Below, in pieces: positions 1-6,688 of a DNA stretch of 13,015 nucleotides (position 1 is its first letter; the number at the start of each line of letters is the position of its first letter). The notes beneath the pieces were generated by a model, which saw only the letters and a program-made list of their open reading frames with translations, was not told where the DNA came from and searched no databases. The translations under genes and the position numbers were made by a program. This DNA is from Proteobacteria bacterium UBA3413 (GTDB lineage Bacteria > Pseudomonadota > Gammaproteobacteria > Magnimaribacterales > D2472), in assembly GCA_002358345.1 (NCBI GenBank), contig DEOR01000029.1:20840-33854 (forward strand), written 5' to 3'.

Positions 1-406
1 TCATGATCTCATCTCTATAAACCTTAGCAACAATAGAGGCAGCGGATATCTCTGGGATCAACATATCACCACCTATCACTGCCTTGCAATTTATCTCAAC
101 ATTTGGGATAAATTTTCCATCCACATAAATCAAATCAGGCGTAATGGGTAAATTAATTATAGCCTCTTGCATGGCTTTCAATGTTGCTTGATGAATATTT
201 ATTTCATCAATTTCTTCACTTTGGACATTGCTAAGGCTGTAAATACAGTTTTGAATGATCATTTTAGAAAGTTCACTTCTTCTCTTTGGAGAAAGCTTTT
301 TAGAATCTTGTAAGCCTGCAACTGGATTATTTAAAATTACAGCTGCAGCTGTCACCGGCCCAGCGAGGCAACCTCTCCCAACCTCATCAACACCAGCAAT
401 AATCAC
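1..406 (-). CDS. rnhB: Ribonuclease HII, N-terminal two thirds (runs off the left edge)
   Basis: RNase HII cuts the RNA strand of RNA-DNA hybrids and removes single ribonucleotides misincorporated in DNA; it acts in the cytoplasm. The visible 135 residues show the family's hallmarks: VDEVGRG near the N-terminus (Asp7 and Glu8 of the catalytic set plus the GRG substrate loop), DSKKLS, a VDGK segment and GGD-x4-PEISAASIVAK. The four acidic active-site residues are therefore all present. The family is usually about 200 residues, so roughly the last 60 lie outside the window. I chose the GTG start at 404-406: it forms a 4-base GTGA overlap with the lpxB stop, and no ATG or TTG was seen in frame just upstream. 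This gives an unusually short leader before the VDEVGRG motif. It is the last visible gene of the lipid A end of the cluster, as in many gammaproteobacteria. Confidence 0.95.
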   Translation of the reverse strand, partial: MIIAGVDEVGRGCLAGPVTAAAVILNNPVAGLQDSKKLSPKRRSELSKMIIQNCIYSLSNVQSEEIDEINIHQATLKAMQEAIINLPITPDLIYVDGKFIPNVEINCKAVIGGDMLIPEISAASIVAKVYRDEIM

Positions 407-1527
407 AAAGAGCCAAGGAGGCGAGCTGCTTCTGAAAAGCCCTCACCCTCCATTCCACGCTTCATAGATTCAAGGTGGGGTTGATATTCTAAAGAGTCTG
501 ATGATAGCTGATGATAGTGAGCATAAATTGCATCAGCTGTTAGCTCATGTTGGACTAACTCTGGAAATAAATGTTTCTGTAATAAAAGGTTTGGCAGGCC
601 AATAAAGGGGGTTTTAATCATTCTGCTCAAAATAGCGTAATTCAAAACAGTTGTTTTGTAGCAAATAATGGGTAGAGACCCCAGTGCGGCAGCCTCCAAA
701 GAAGCGGTGCCAGAGGTGACTATTGAAACCTTGGAAATACTAAGAAAATCTCTTGCTGCAGATGATGAGGCAAGTTTGTAATCTAGTCCACTCACATCAA
801 GCATTGGTTGAATGAGTGCTGCCAGCTCATCATTTGCTGCGGGTATTAAGAAAAATGTATTGGGGTTTGCGTCATGTATCTTCTGAGCTGCATCTGCAAA
901 AGTTGGCATCATCTGTAAGATCTCACTTTTTCTGCTACCCGGCATCATGCTAATAAAATTTTTAGAGCTGTCCAAGTTATATTGATCTAAAACATGTGCC
1001 AAGGAGCTTGGTTGAAGCGAGCTAAAAGGATGCCCCAAGAAAAAACTATTAATATTTTTTTCTAAGTAATACTCATGTTCAAATCTAAAAAGGCACATGG
1101 TGAGATCAATATGTGATCCTATGGCATGAATCCTATTCTCTCTCCACCCCCACACTGATGGGCTGACAACCTGAATAGTTTTTACTTGAATTTTTTTTAA
1201 TTTCTTATGGAAAAACATATTAAAGTCAGGAGAATCTACCCCAATAAAAATATCAATTTCTTTTTGCAGAAATAACTTGAAAAGTTTTTTTCTGATAATT
1301 AATAGTTTTCGTAAATTAAGCAATGGATCAATTAGGCCCATCACTTGCAGGTCCTGATAATTGATATTATGCGGAGAGGAGATGCCTAGTTTAGCAACCT
1401 CAGGCCCTCCCAGTCCAAACAATTCAACCTCATAGAGATCTTTCATAGAGGTGATTAAATTTGCTCCTAGGCGATCTCCTGAATGCTCAGCAGCAATGAT
1501 GCCTACCTTTATCTTTTTTCTTGACAC
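403..1527 (-). CDS. lpxB: Lipid-A-disaccharide synthase
   Basis: LpxB is a GT19-family glycosyltransferase. It joins UDP-2,3-diacylglucosamine and 2,3-diacylglucosamine-1-phosphate (lipid X) into the lipid A disaccharide on the inner face of the inner membrane. The 374 residues match the usual length (E. coli has 382). Visible landmarks are the N-terminal AAEHSGDRLGA loop (12-22), GVDSPDFN (96-103), VSPSVWGWR (121-129), the PGSR donor-domain motif (196-199) and SGTASLEAA (272-280), followed by LPNLLL. The start is GTG at 1525-1527, directly after the lpxA TAG with no gap. A GGGG tract about 13 bases upstream could serve as a distant ribosome site, so translational coupling to lpxA is likely. 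The 3' end overlaps rnhB by four bases. The identification is secure. Confidence 0.97.
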   Translation of the reverse strand: MSRKKIKVGIIAAEHSGDRLGANLITSMKDLYEVELFGLGGPEVAKLGISSPHNINYQDLQVMGLIDPLLNLRKLLIIRKKLFKLFLQKEIDIFIGVDSPDFNMFFHKKLKKIQVKTIQVVSPSVWGWRENRIHAIGSHIDLTMCLFRFEHEYYLEKNINSFFLGHPFSSLQPSSLAHVLDQYNLDSSKNFISMMPGSRKSEILQMMPTFADAAQKIHDANPNTFFLIPAANDELAALIQPMLDVSGLDYKLASSSAARDFLSISKVSIVTSGTASLEAAALGSLPIICYKTTVLNYAILSRMIKTPFIGLPNLLLQKHLFPELVQHELTADAIYAHYHQLSSDSLEYQPHLESMKRGMEGEGFSEAARLLGSL

Positions 1528-2292
1528 CTAACGCAATAAGCCCCTTTCAGAGACCTCTATCGAGGATATGAATGAATTAAGCGCCGGATTGGAATCGTTA
1601 TTTAGAGCATGTAGATGTTTGATAGCTTCCTGAAGAGAATAACCTTTGCGATACACAATTCTATATGCTTTTTTAATCAGGTTCACAGTATCAGTATCAA
1701 AATTATTACGCTCCATCCCAATTGAGTTTAGGCCAATAGGTCTAGCTGGATTTGCAGCTACTTTGACAAAGGCTGGGACATCCATGGTAATAATAGTATT
1801 GAGGCCAGTAAAAGAATAATCTCCTAGATGGCAAAACTGATGAACCAATGTCACCGCGCCCAGTGTGACATGGTTGCCTAGCTTAACGTGACCTGCAAGA
1901 CCGGCATTATTAGCAAAGATATTATGATTGCCAATTTCACAATCATGAGCAACATGCGAGTAAGCCATAAATAAATTATGATCGCCAATGAGGGTTCTGG
2001 ACTTATCTTGAATAGTGCCTCTATGGACTGTCACTCCTTCTCTAAAAATATTGCCTGAGCCTATTTCTAAAGTTGTCTCTTCACCGGCATACTTTTTATC
2101 AGGGGTATCGTCTCCAATTGTTGAAAATTGGTAAAAAATATTGTCCTCTGCAATGGTTGTAGGCCCTTTGATCACAACATGTGAGTGGAGAAAACAATTC
2201 GGACCAATTATAACATTGGGGCCGATAACGCAAAATGGCCCAATCTTAACTGAACTATGTATTGATGCAGAAGGATCTATAACTGAGTTCAT
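1528..2292 (-). CDS. lpxA: Acyl-ACP--UDP-N-acetylglucosamine O-acyltransferase
   Basis: LpxA performs the first step of lipid A synthesis: it transfers a 3-hydroxyacyl chain from ACP to the 3-OH of UDP-GlcNAc in the cytoplasm. The first ~180 of 254 residues are hexapeptide repeats that form a left-handed beta helix; the rest is a helical C-terminal domain. Aligned by eye with E. coli, the offset is a constant nine residues. This places K67 (E. coli K76), H90 (H99), H113 (H122), catalytic H116 (H125) in SHVAHDC, H135 (H144) and H151 (H160) in VHQFC. The acyl-length ruler residue, glycine 173 in E. coli, is Leu164 here, which suggests a chain shorter than C14. The ATG start lies six bases after the fabZ stop, with an AAAGG ribosome site in the fabZ 3' end. 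Confidence 0.97.
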   Translation of the reverse strand: MNSVIDPSASIHSSVKIGPFCVIGPNVIIGPNCFLHSHVVIKGPTTIAEDNIFYQFSTIGDDTPDKKYAGEETTLEIGSGNIFREGVTVHRGTIQDKSRTLIGDHNLFMAYSHVAHDCEIGNHNIFANNAGLAGHVKLGNHVTLGAVTLVHQFCHLGDYSFTGLNTIITMDVPAFVKVAANPARPIGLNSIGMERNNFDTDTVNLIKKAYRIVYRKGYSLQEAIKHLHALNNDSNPALNSFISSIEVSERGLLR

Positions 2293-2298
2293 TTATAT

Positions 2299-2739
2299 CT
2301 ACCTTTCCCTATCGGCACATAAGATAGTTGCATCACATATCTTGATGCCCTCTACATCTGCAGAGCAATCGAATTTCCAGATACCTCTTTTCTCAGAGCG
2401 AATAGATGCATGCAAGTTAACTACATCGCCTGGCTGGACAGGATGTTTAAATCTTACTTTATCAACGCCTGCAAAATAATAAATACTGCCTTCCTCGGGT
2501 GTTTTGCCCATCGTCATAAAACCAAGTATTCCTGCGGCTTGAGCCATGGCTTCAATAATCAGGACGCCAGGCATCACAGGCTTATTGGGGAAATGTCCAT
2601 TAAAAAAATCCTCATTAATAGAGACATTTTTTTGAGCATGGATAGTGCTGCCCAATTCAACAGAAATAATTTTATCTACGAATAAAAATGGAAATCTGTG
2701 AGGAAGATGTTTTAATATTTCTGAAAAATCATGGCTCAT
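2299..2739 (-). CDS. fabZ: 3-hydroxyacyl-[ACP] dehydratase
   Basis: FabZ dehydrates 3-hydroxyacyl-ACP to trans-2-enoyl-ACP in fatty acid elongation. Because LpxA and LpxD draw on the same hydroxyacyl-ACP pool, it sits at the branch between phospholipid and lipid A synthesis. The 146-residue hotdog-fold protein is of normal length. It shows LPHRFPFLFVDK (12-23), NGHFPNKPVMPGV (47-59) with catalytic His49, and LIIEAMAQAAG (60-70) with catalytic Glu63, the same numbers I recall for well-studied FabZ enzymes. The ATG (2737-2739) overlaps the lpxD TGA by four bases, and an AAGGA ribosome site lies seven bases upstream inside lpxD. Nothing in the sequence is odd. Confidence 0.97.
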   Translation of the reverse strand: MSHDFSEILKHLPHRFPFLFVDKIISVELGSTIHAQKNVSINEDFFNGHFPNKPVMPGVLIIEAMAQAAGILGFMTMGKTPEEGSIYYFAGVDKVRFKHPVQPGDVVNLHASIRSEKRGIWKFDCSADVEGIKICDATILCADRER

Positions 2740-3668
2740 TTCGCATTCCTTTTTTTGATAAAGACTGATGATTTAGCCCAGTCTTTCTTTTTTTGCGCAG
2801 GCATTATACCGATATAATCTCCAGGCATATCGATATCTTTAGTGATCAGGGTGTGGGCTCCGATGAGAACATTGTCACAAATATTTAAATGTCCCAGAAT
2901 CCCAGATAACCCACCCATTTGAAGATTTTTTCCGATCACGGTTGAGCCTGCTATCGCGCAAGATGCGGCAATTGCAGAGTTTTGACCCAGAATAACGTTA
3001 TGAGCTATATGCACTTGATTGTCTAATTTTACACCGTCATGAATTTCAGTATGCTCAATGGCCCCTCTATCAATTGTGCAGGCAGCTCCTATTTCCACAT
3101 TGTTACCAATCAACAAATTTCCGAGTTGTTCAATTTTTAAGTATCCCGTTGGACCAGCAGCATAGCCAAAACCATCTGAGCCTAGAACACTATTTGCATG
3201 AACGATAGAGTGCTCACCTATTTCAACATTCATCACCAAAGAGCAGTTGGCATGAATGATAGAGTCCTTGCCAATCATGCAATTGGGGCCAATGTATACA
3301 TTTGGTCCAATAATTGCTGTTTCATGAATAACTGAGGTCGAGTGAGCATGAAAATTTTTTGCCATACTCTGGTACGGATTCTTGAAGGAAACAAATAGGG
3401 ATGAAATTAATGCATAAGCTGCATAAGGGTCATCGACAATAATCCCTGAGCACTCTAGATGAGACTCATTATCTGGATGAATAATTACAGCTGAGGCTTT
3501 CGTTTGAGAAAGGTATTTCTTATATTTAGGGTTAGCTAAAAAAGAAATGCACCCCAAAGATGCATTTTGTATGGTTGAAAGAGAGTGAATTTCAGTGGTT
3601 GGGTCCCCAACTAACCTGCCTCCAACCCTTATGGCTAAATCATTTAGGCTATAAAGATGCCCTGACAA
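2736..3668 (-). CDS. lpxD: UDP-3-O-acylglucosamine N-acyltransferase
   Basis: LpxD adds the second hydroxyacyl chain, on the 2-amino group of UDP-3-O-acylglucosamine; it is the third step of lipid A synthesis. Residues 1-105 form the uridine-binding N-domain, with FLANPKYKKYL (43-53). Residues ~108-280 are hexapeptide repeats of a left-handed beta helix. Catalytic His223 lies in HIAHNV, and His260 in GHLNIC matches the second conserved histidine. The protein has 310 residues against 341 in E. coli. Part of the deficit is at the C-terminus, where it stops 13 residues after Trp297, losing most of the terminal helix. I chose the TTG start at 3666-3668, two bases after the skp TAA; it gives an N-terminus that matches homologues. 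No clear ribosome site is visible, so reinitiation after skp is likely. Confidence 0.96.
   Translation of the reverse strand: MSGHLYSLNDLAIRVGGRLVGDPTTEIHSLSTIQNASLGCISFLANPKYKKYLSQTKASAVIIHPDNESHLECSGIIVDDPYAAYALISSLFVSFKNPYQSMAKNFHAHSTSVIHETAIIGPNVYIGPNCMIGKDSIIHANCSLVMNVEIGEHSIVHANSVLGSDGFGYAAGPTGYLKIEQLGNLLIGNNVEIGAACTIDRGAIEHTEIHDGVKLDNQVHIAHNVILGQNSAIAASCAIAGSTVIGKNLQMGGLSGILGHLNICDNVLIGAHTLITKDIDMPGDYIGIMPAQKKKDWAKSSVFIKKRNAK
2747..2751 (-). promoter_or_regulatory. Ribosome binding site of fabZ
   Basis: AAGGA sits within the last codons of lpxD, seven bases before the fabZ ATG. It supports this start together with the ATGA overlap. Confidence 0.6.
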
Positions 3669-3670
3669 AC

Positions 3671-4204
3671 TTATTTTTTGTCTGCGCCGTCTGCTGCTGC
3701 TACATCTAACATAGAAGTAACATCATCTGTTAAATCTAAAGCAGTATCAGCAAAGAGAACATTATCTCTGCCAAGAAGAATTTTTATCTCTTTTGCAGCG
3801 ATCAGCTCTGATAATATCTTTTGCAATGATGGGTTTAAATCTCTAAATACCTTATCAGCTGTTTCATTTTGCTTCGCTTGGATTTTTCCAACAATAAATT
3901 CTAGATCTTTAGTTTTAGCTTGAATATCTCTTTGCATCTGAGCAATTTCATCTTGGGAAAGCGTCTCGCCATCTTTTTGAAGTTTTTCAGCAATGGCTTG
4001 TCTATCTGATTGAAGTAACTGAGCCTGTTCAACATTTCCTGCATACTCGCTTTGCTCTTCCAAAGCTTTAAAAGTGGCTGTAGAAACTTGAGTGGCTAAC
4101 ACAGCTGTTCTCATATCTATTACTCCCACACCTTCAACTGCGAAAGCTGGTATTGCTGCTAGGAAAGAAAGTAAGAACACTGATACTAATACTAATTTTT
4201 TCAT
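3671..4204 (-). CDS. skp: Periplasmic OMP chaperone Skp (OmpH family)
   Basis: Skp is a trimeric, jellyfish-shaped chaperone that holds unfolded outer-membrane proteins in the periplasm and passes them to BamA, the gene just upstream. The 177-residue product starts with a clear signal peptide (MKK, a hydrophobic core, then IPAFA at 18-22), giving a mature chain of about 155 residues. The mature protein opens with the VGVIDMRTAVL strand, continues with long charged, glutamine-rich helices (about 45-130) that would form the tentacles, and ends with the family's NVLFADTALDLTDDV strand-helix segment. By my count it has about 28 Asp/Glu and 18 Lys/Arg, so it is acidic, whereas E. coli Skp is strongly basic. 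The ATG has a strong AAGGGG site eight bases upstream. The call rests on architecture and synteny, since Skp proteins diverge widely. Confidence 0.9.
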   Translation of the reverse strand: MKKLVLVSVFLLSFLAAIPAFAVEGVGVIDMRTAVLATQVSTATFKALEEQSEYAGNVEQAQLLQSDRQAIAEKLQKDGETLSQDEIAQMQRDIQAKTKDLEFIVGKIQAKQNETADKVFRDLNPSLQKILSELIAAKEIKILLGRDNVLFADTALDLTDDVTSMLDVAAADGADKK

Positions 4205-4269
4205 TTTAAAAACCCCTTAAATTGTTGTTACATTTTATATGAATTGAGATAAAAAACACTAACTAATCA
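4205..4269 (-). other. bamA-skp intergenic gap, the only gap over 20 bases
   Basis: This 65-base AT-rich stretch holds the skp ribosome site (4213-4218). It also holds a TATAAAAT-like box (4232-4239) that could be a promoter -10 element about 30 bases before the skp ATG. The expected -35 region shows only a weak match (TTAGTG or AGTGTT), and I saw no GGAACTT-type sigma-E box. A six-base T run on the transcribed strand (4251-4256) has no GC-rich stem before it, so it is not a convincing terminator. A weak internal promoter for skp-lpxD-fabZ-lpxA-lpxB is possible but unproven. Confidence 0.35.
4213..4218 (-). promoter_or_regulatory. Ribosome binding site of skp
   Basis: On the minus strand AAGGGG precedes the skp ATG with an eight-base spacer. 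It is one of the strongest ribosome sites in the window and lies in the only true intergenic gap. Skp is therefore probably translated independently of bamA, unlike most genes here, which are coupled by overlaps. Confidence 0.7.
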
Positions 4270-6681
4270 CTAAAAGACTGTGCCTATAGTAAATTGAAAC
4301 TCTTCAGTTCTGTCATAGATGCCATCATTAAATGGCTGGGAAAAACTAAAGCTCATAGGCCCAAAGCCTGTAATCCATGTCACGCCGACACCAACAGAGT
4401 ATTTCATCTCATCAAATGAAGCTTCATAACAGTTTATTTGATAGGGCTGGCAATCGGTTGAGAACACATTACCAAAATCAAGGAAAAAGGCTGATCTCAT
4501 TGATCTTTGATCTTCGATCATCGGCAATTTAAAGATCATCTGCATGCTTCCCTCAACCAAGAAGTTACCGCCGATAGGATCTCTGAGCTGTTGATAGCCA
4601 TATGGGTTTTGTGCAATTGCGTCAGGCGTTCCATCAAAGTCAGTATCAATAATTAATGGGCACTCTCCGGTCTTGGCATTAAACTCATAACAAGGTGCAG
4701 GGGTGACCCTTGGCCCCAGAGTGTTTGATTCAAAGCCTCGTATTGAGCGCGGGCCTCCAGAATAAAAGTTTTCAAAAAATGGAGTTTTTTCAGTATCTCC
4801 ATATGTACCTATATAACCCAGCTCTCCGTTAAAGCCAAAGACTAAATTAGCAAAGCCTAAAGGGCGATAAAATTTTTGCTTAAGGTCCACTTTGAAGTAA
4901 GACAGATCACTTCCTGGAATGGTAACTTGCAGCATCACATCGGTTGAGGAGCCATAGGTTGGAAACATGCCTCTATTCAATGTCATTCTTGACCAAACTG
5001 CTTGAGCCTTTAAAACATCAAAGACCGTGCCTTCTGAAGCAAGAAAATCTGCTATTTCTCTTGAAGGCAAGGATCCGGGATCGATGTCTGTATTATCAAT
5101 ATTAAGATTTAAGCCAATTCTTGTCGTATCACTAATAGGATAGCCAAACTGAACGCCTCCTCCCATTGAATTGGTTAGGTAGTTTGCAACATTATATTCA
5201 CCGTAATCAGTGACTCTGTAATAAACGCTATAACCACGGCTGACACCATCCATCGTGAAATATGGATCAAAGAAAGATATATTATATGCTTCTTGATATA
5301 CGCTTTTGTTGATAGCGAGATTGAATCTATTGCCGGTACCAAGAAAATTATTATCAGAGAGATTGAGCCCTAGGTTCATCCCGAAATCACTATATCCAAT
5401 GGATCCTCCTATACTTGAGGTGCTTTCTTCTTCAACTGTAAACTCGATATCAACCTGATCTTCCGTTCCAGGAACTGGAATGGTCTCTACGCTAACTTCT
5501 TTAAAAAACCCCAGTCTTTCCAAGCGAACTTTGGAGCCTTCAATGAGATTATCAGAAGCCCAAGCACCTTCAAATTGACGCATCTCTCTTCTTAGAACTT
5601 CGTCATTCGTTAAGTAATTTCCCGAGAATAATATCTTCCTTGCATAGGTTCTATTGCCCGGCTGCACGAGAAAAATAAGAGATACTGTATTTTCCTCTAC
5701 ATTTATTTCTGGATTGCCCGTAACTTCTGCAAATGTATATCCCTCATTTCCAAGGTAGTTCACCAAATACTCTTCTATGGATGTGATTTGTGCTTGTGAA
5801 TATATTTGATCCTTCAACCCATCAAGAATGGGGGTGTACATTTTTTCTTCAATCGGCATCTCGCCAATAACATTCACTGCGTCGATAGTGTATTGCACTC
5901 CCTCAGAGATACTCAATGTGATAAAGACGTCTTTTTTATCTTTAGAGACAGAGACTTGAGAGGACTCTATAGAAAATTTTAAATATCCTCGATCAAGGTA
6001 GAAGGATTCTAGGTTTTCAATATCCCCTTTTAACTTTTCTTTTGAATACTTGTCTTTGTTTGATAAAAATGAATACCACTTTCCCTCTTGAAGTTCAAAG
6101 CCAGCCATGAGATCTGAATCTGAGAATACCTCATTGCCAATAATATTTACTTTTTTAATTTTTGCGCTTTTACCTTCATCTATAATAATTTTTAGCTCGA
6201 TAGTATTTCTTGGTTTGTTTATTGTTTCAATTTCAACGCCTGCGCCGTATCTGCCTTGAGAGGCGTACTGGCGAACCAGCTCGCTCTTCATTCCATTCAA
6301 TGTGGAACGTTTGTAGACTTGGCCTTCAGCTATGCCTGCACCTTCCAGACCTTTTAGTAAATCCTCGGATTTCAAGGCTTTGTTCCCATCAAGCTCAATT
6401 GCAGAAATTGATGGGCGCTCTAATACACTTATAAGCAATGCATTACCATCTTTGCCAACTTGAATATCGTTAAATTGAGCGGTAGAAAATAGCGCCTTCG
6501 TAATCTCAGACACCTTGCCTTGATTCATCTTGTCACCTACGCTCACAGGTATAGCAGTAAAAATACTTCCAATGGAAACTCTCTGTAGGCCGACTATCCT
6601 AATATCAGTAATAATAAATTCATCAAATGCGACAGCCATAAAAGATAAAAAAGCCAAGCAAAATAAAAATATTTTTTTCAA
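4270..6681 (-). CDS. bamA: Outer membrane protein assembly factor BamA (Omp85)
   Basis: BamA is the essential core of the complex that folds and inserts beta-barrel proteins into the outer membrane. From the preferred TTG start (6679-6681) it has 803 residues. A signal peptide (MKKIFLFCLAFLSFMAVAF) is followed by five POTRA domains (roughly 20-415); POTRA5 carries VLRREMRQFEGAW and RLERLGFFKEV. A 16-stranded barrel follows, with ENFYSGGPRSIRGFESN (the loop-6 RGF motif, Arg648) and a C-terminal phenylalanine. Two loop cysteines, C664 and C674, have the spacing of the E. coli loop-6 disulfide. A DTDFDGTPD segment (679-687) follows them. Upstream in-frame starts exist at 6711 (ATG) and 6723 (TTG), but they overlap rseP and add about 10 to 14 residues before the MKK signal. 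No candidate has a clear ribosome site. Identity is certain; the start is less so. Confidence 0.95.
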   Translation of the reverse strand: MKKIFLFCLAFLSFMAVAFDEFIITDIRIVGLQRVSIGSIFTAIPVSVGDKMNQGKVSEITKALFSTAQFNDIQVGKDGNALLISVLERPSISAIELDGNKALKSEDLLKGLEGAGIAEGQVYKRSTLNGMKSELVRQYASQGRYGAGVEIETINKPRNTIELKIIIDEGKSAKIKKVNIIGNEVFSDSDLMAGFELQEGKWYSFLSNKDKYSKEKLKGDIENLESFYLDRGYLKFSIESSQVSVSKDKKDVFITLSISEGVQYTIDAVNVIGEMPIEEKMYTPILDGLKDQIYSQAQITSIEEYLVNYLGNEGYTFAEVTGNPEINVEENTVSLIFLVQPGNRTYARKILFSGNYLTNDEVLRREMRQFEGAWASDNLIEGSKVRLERLGFFKEVSVETIPVPGTEDQVDIEFTVEEESTSSIGGSIGYSDFGMNLGLNLSDNNFLGTGNRFNLAINKSVYQEAYNISFFDPYFTMDGVSRGYSVYYRVTDYGEYNVANYLTNSMGGGVQFGYPISDTTRIGLNLNIDNTDIDPGSLPSREIADFLASEGTVFDVLKAQAVWSRMTLNRGMFPTYGSSTDVMLQVTIPGSDLSYFKVDLKQKFYRPLGFANLVFGFNGELGYIGTYGDTEKTPFFENFYSGGPRSIRGFESNTLGPRVTPAPCYEFNAKTGECPLIIDTDFDGTPDAIAQNPYGYQQLRDPIGGNFLVEGSMQMIFKLPMIEDQRSMRSAFFLDFGNVFSTDCQPYQINCYEASFDEMKYSVGVGVTWITGFGPMSFSFSQPFNDGIYDRTEEFQFTIGTVF

Positions 6682-6688
6682 GTGAGTG

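Noticed and set aside
255..467. Plus-strand open frames here and at several other places (for example 2141-2479, 2410-2685, 3678-3923, 10486-10779)
   Set aside because: Each lies opposite a strongly conserved minus-strand gene, has low-complexity or implausible protein sequence and no family resemblance. They are shadows.
1528..3668. Similarity between LpxA and LpxD as a possible recent duplication
   Set aside because: Both are left-handed beta-helix acyltransferases with hexapeptide repeats. The likeness is an ancient family relation and is found in all lipid A makers.
4245..4275. T-run after bamA as a rho-independent terminator
   Set aside because: The six-base T run is not preceded by a stable GC-rich hairpin; the sequence is nearly all A and T.
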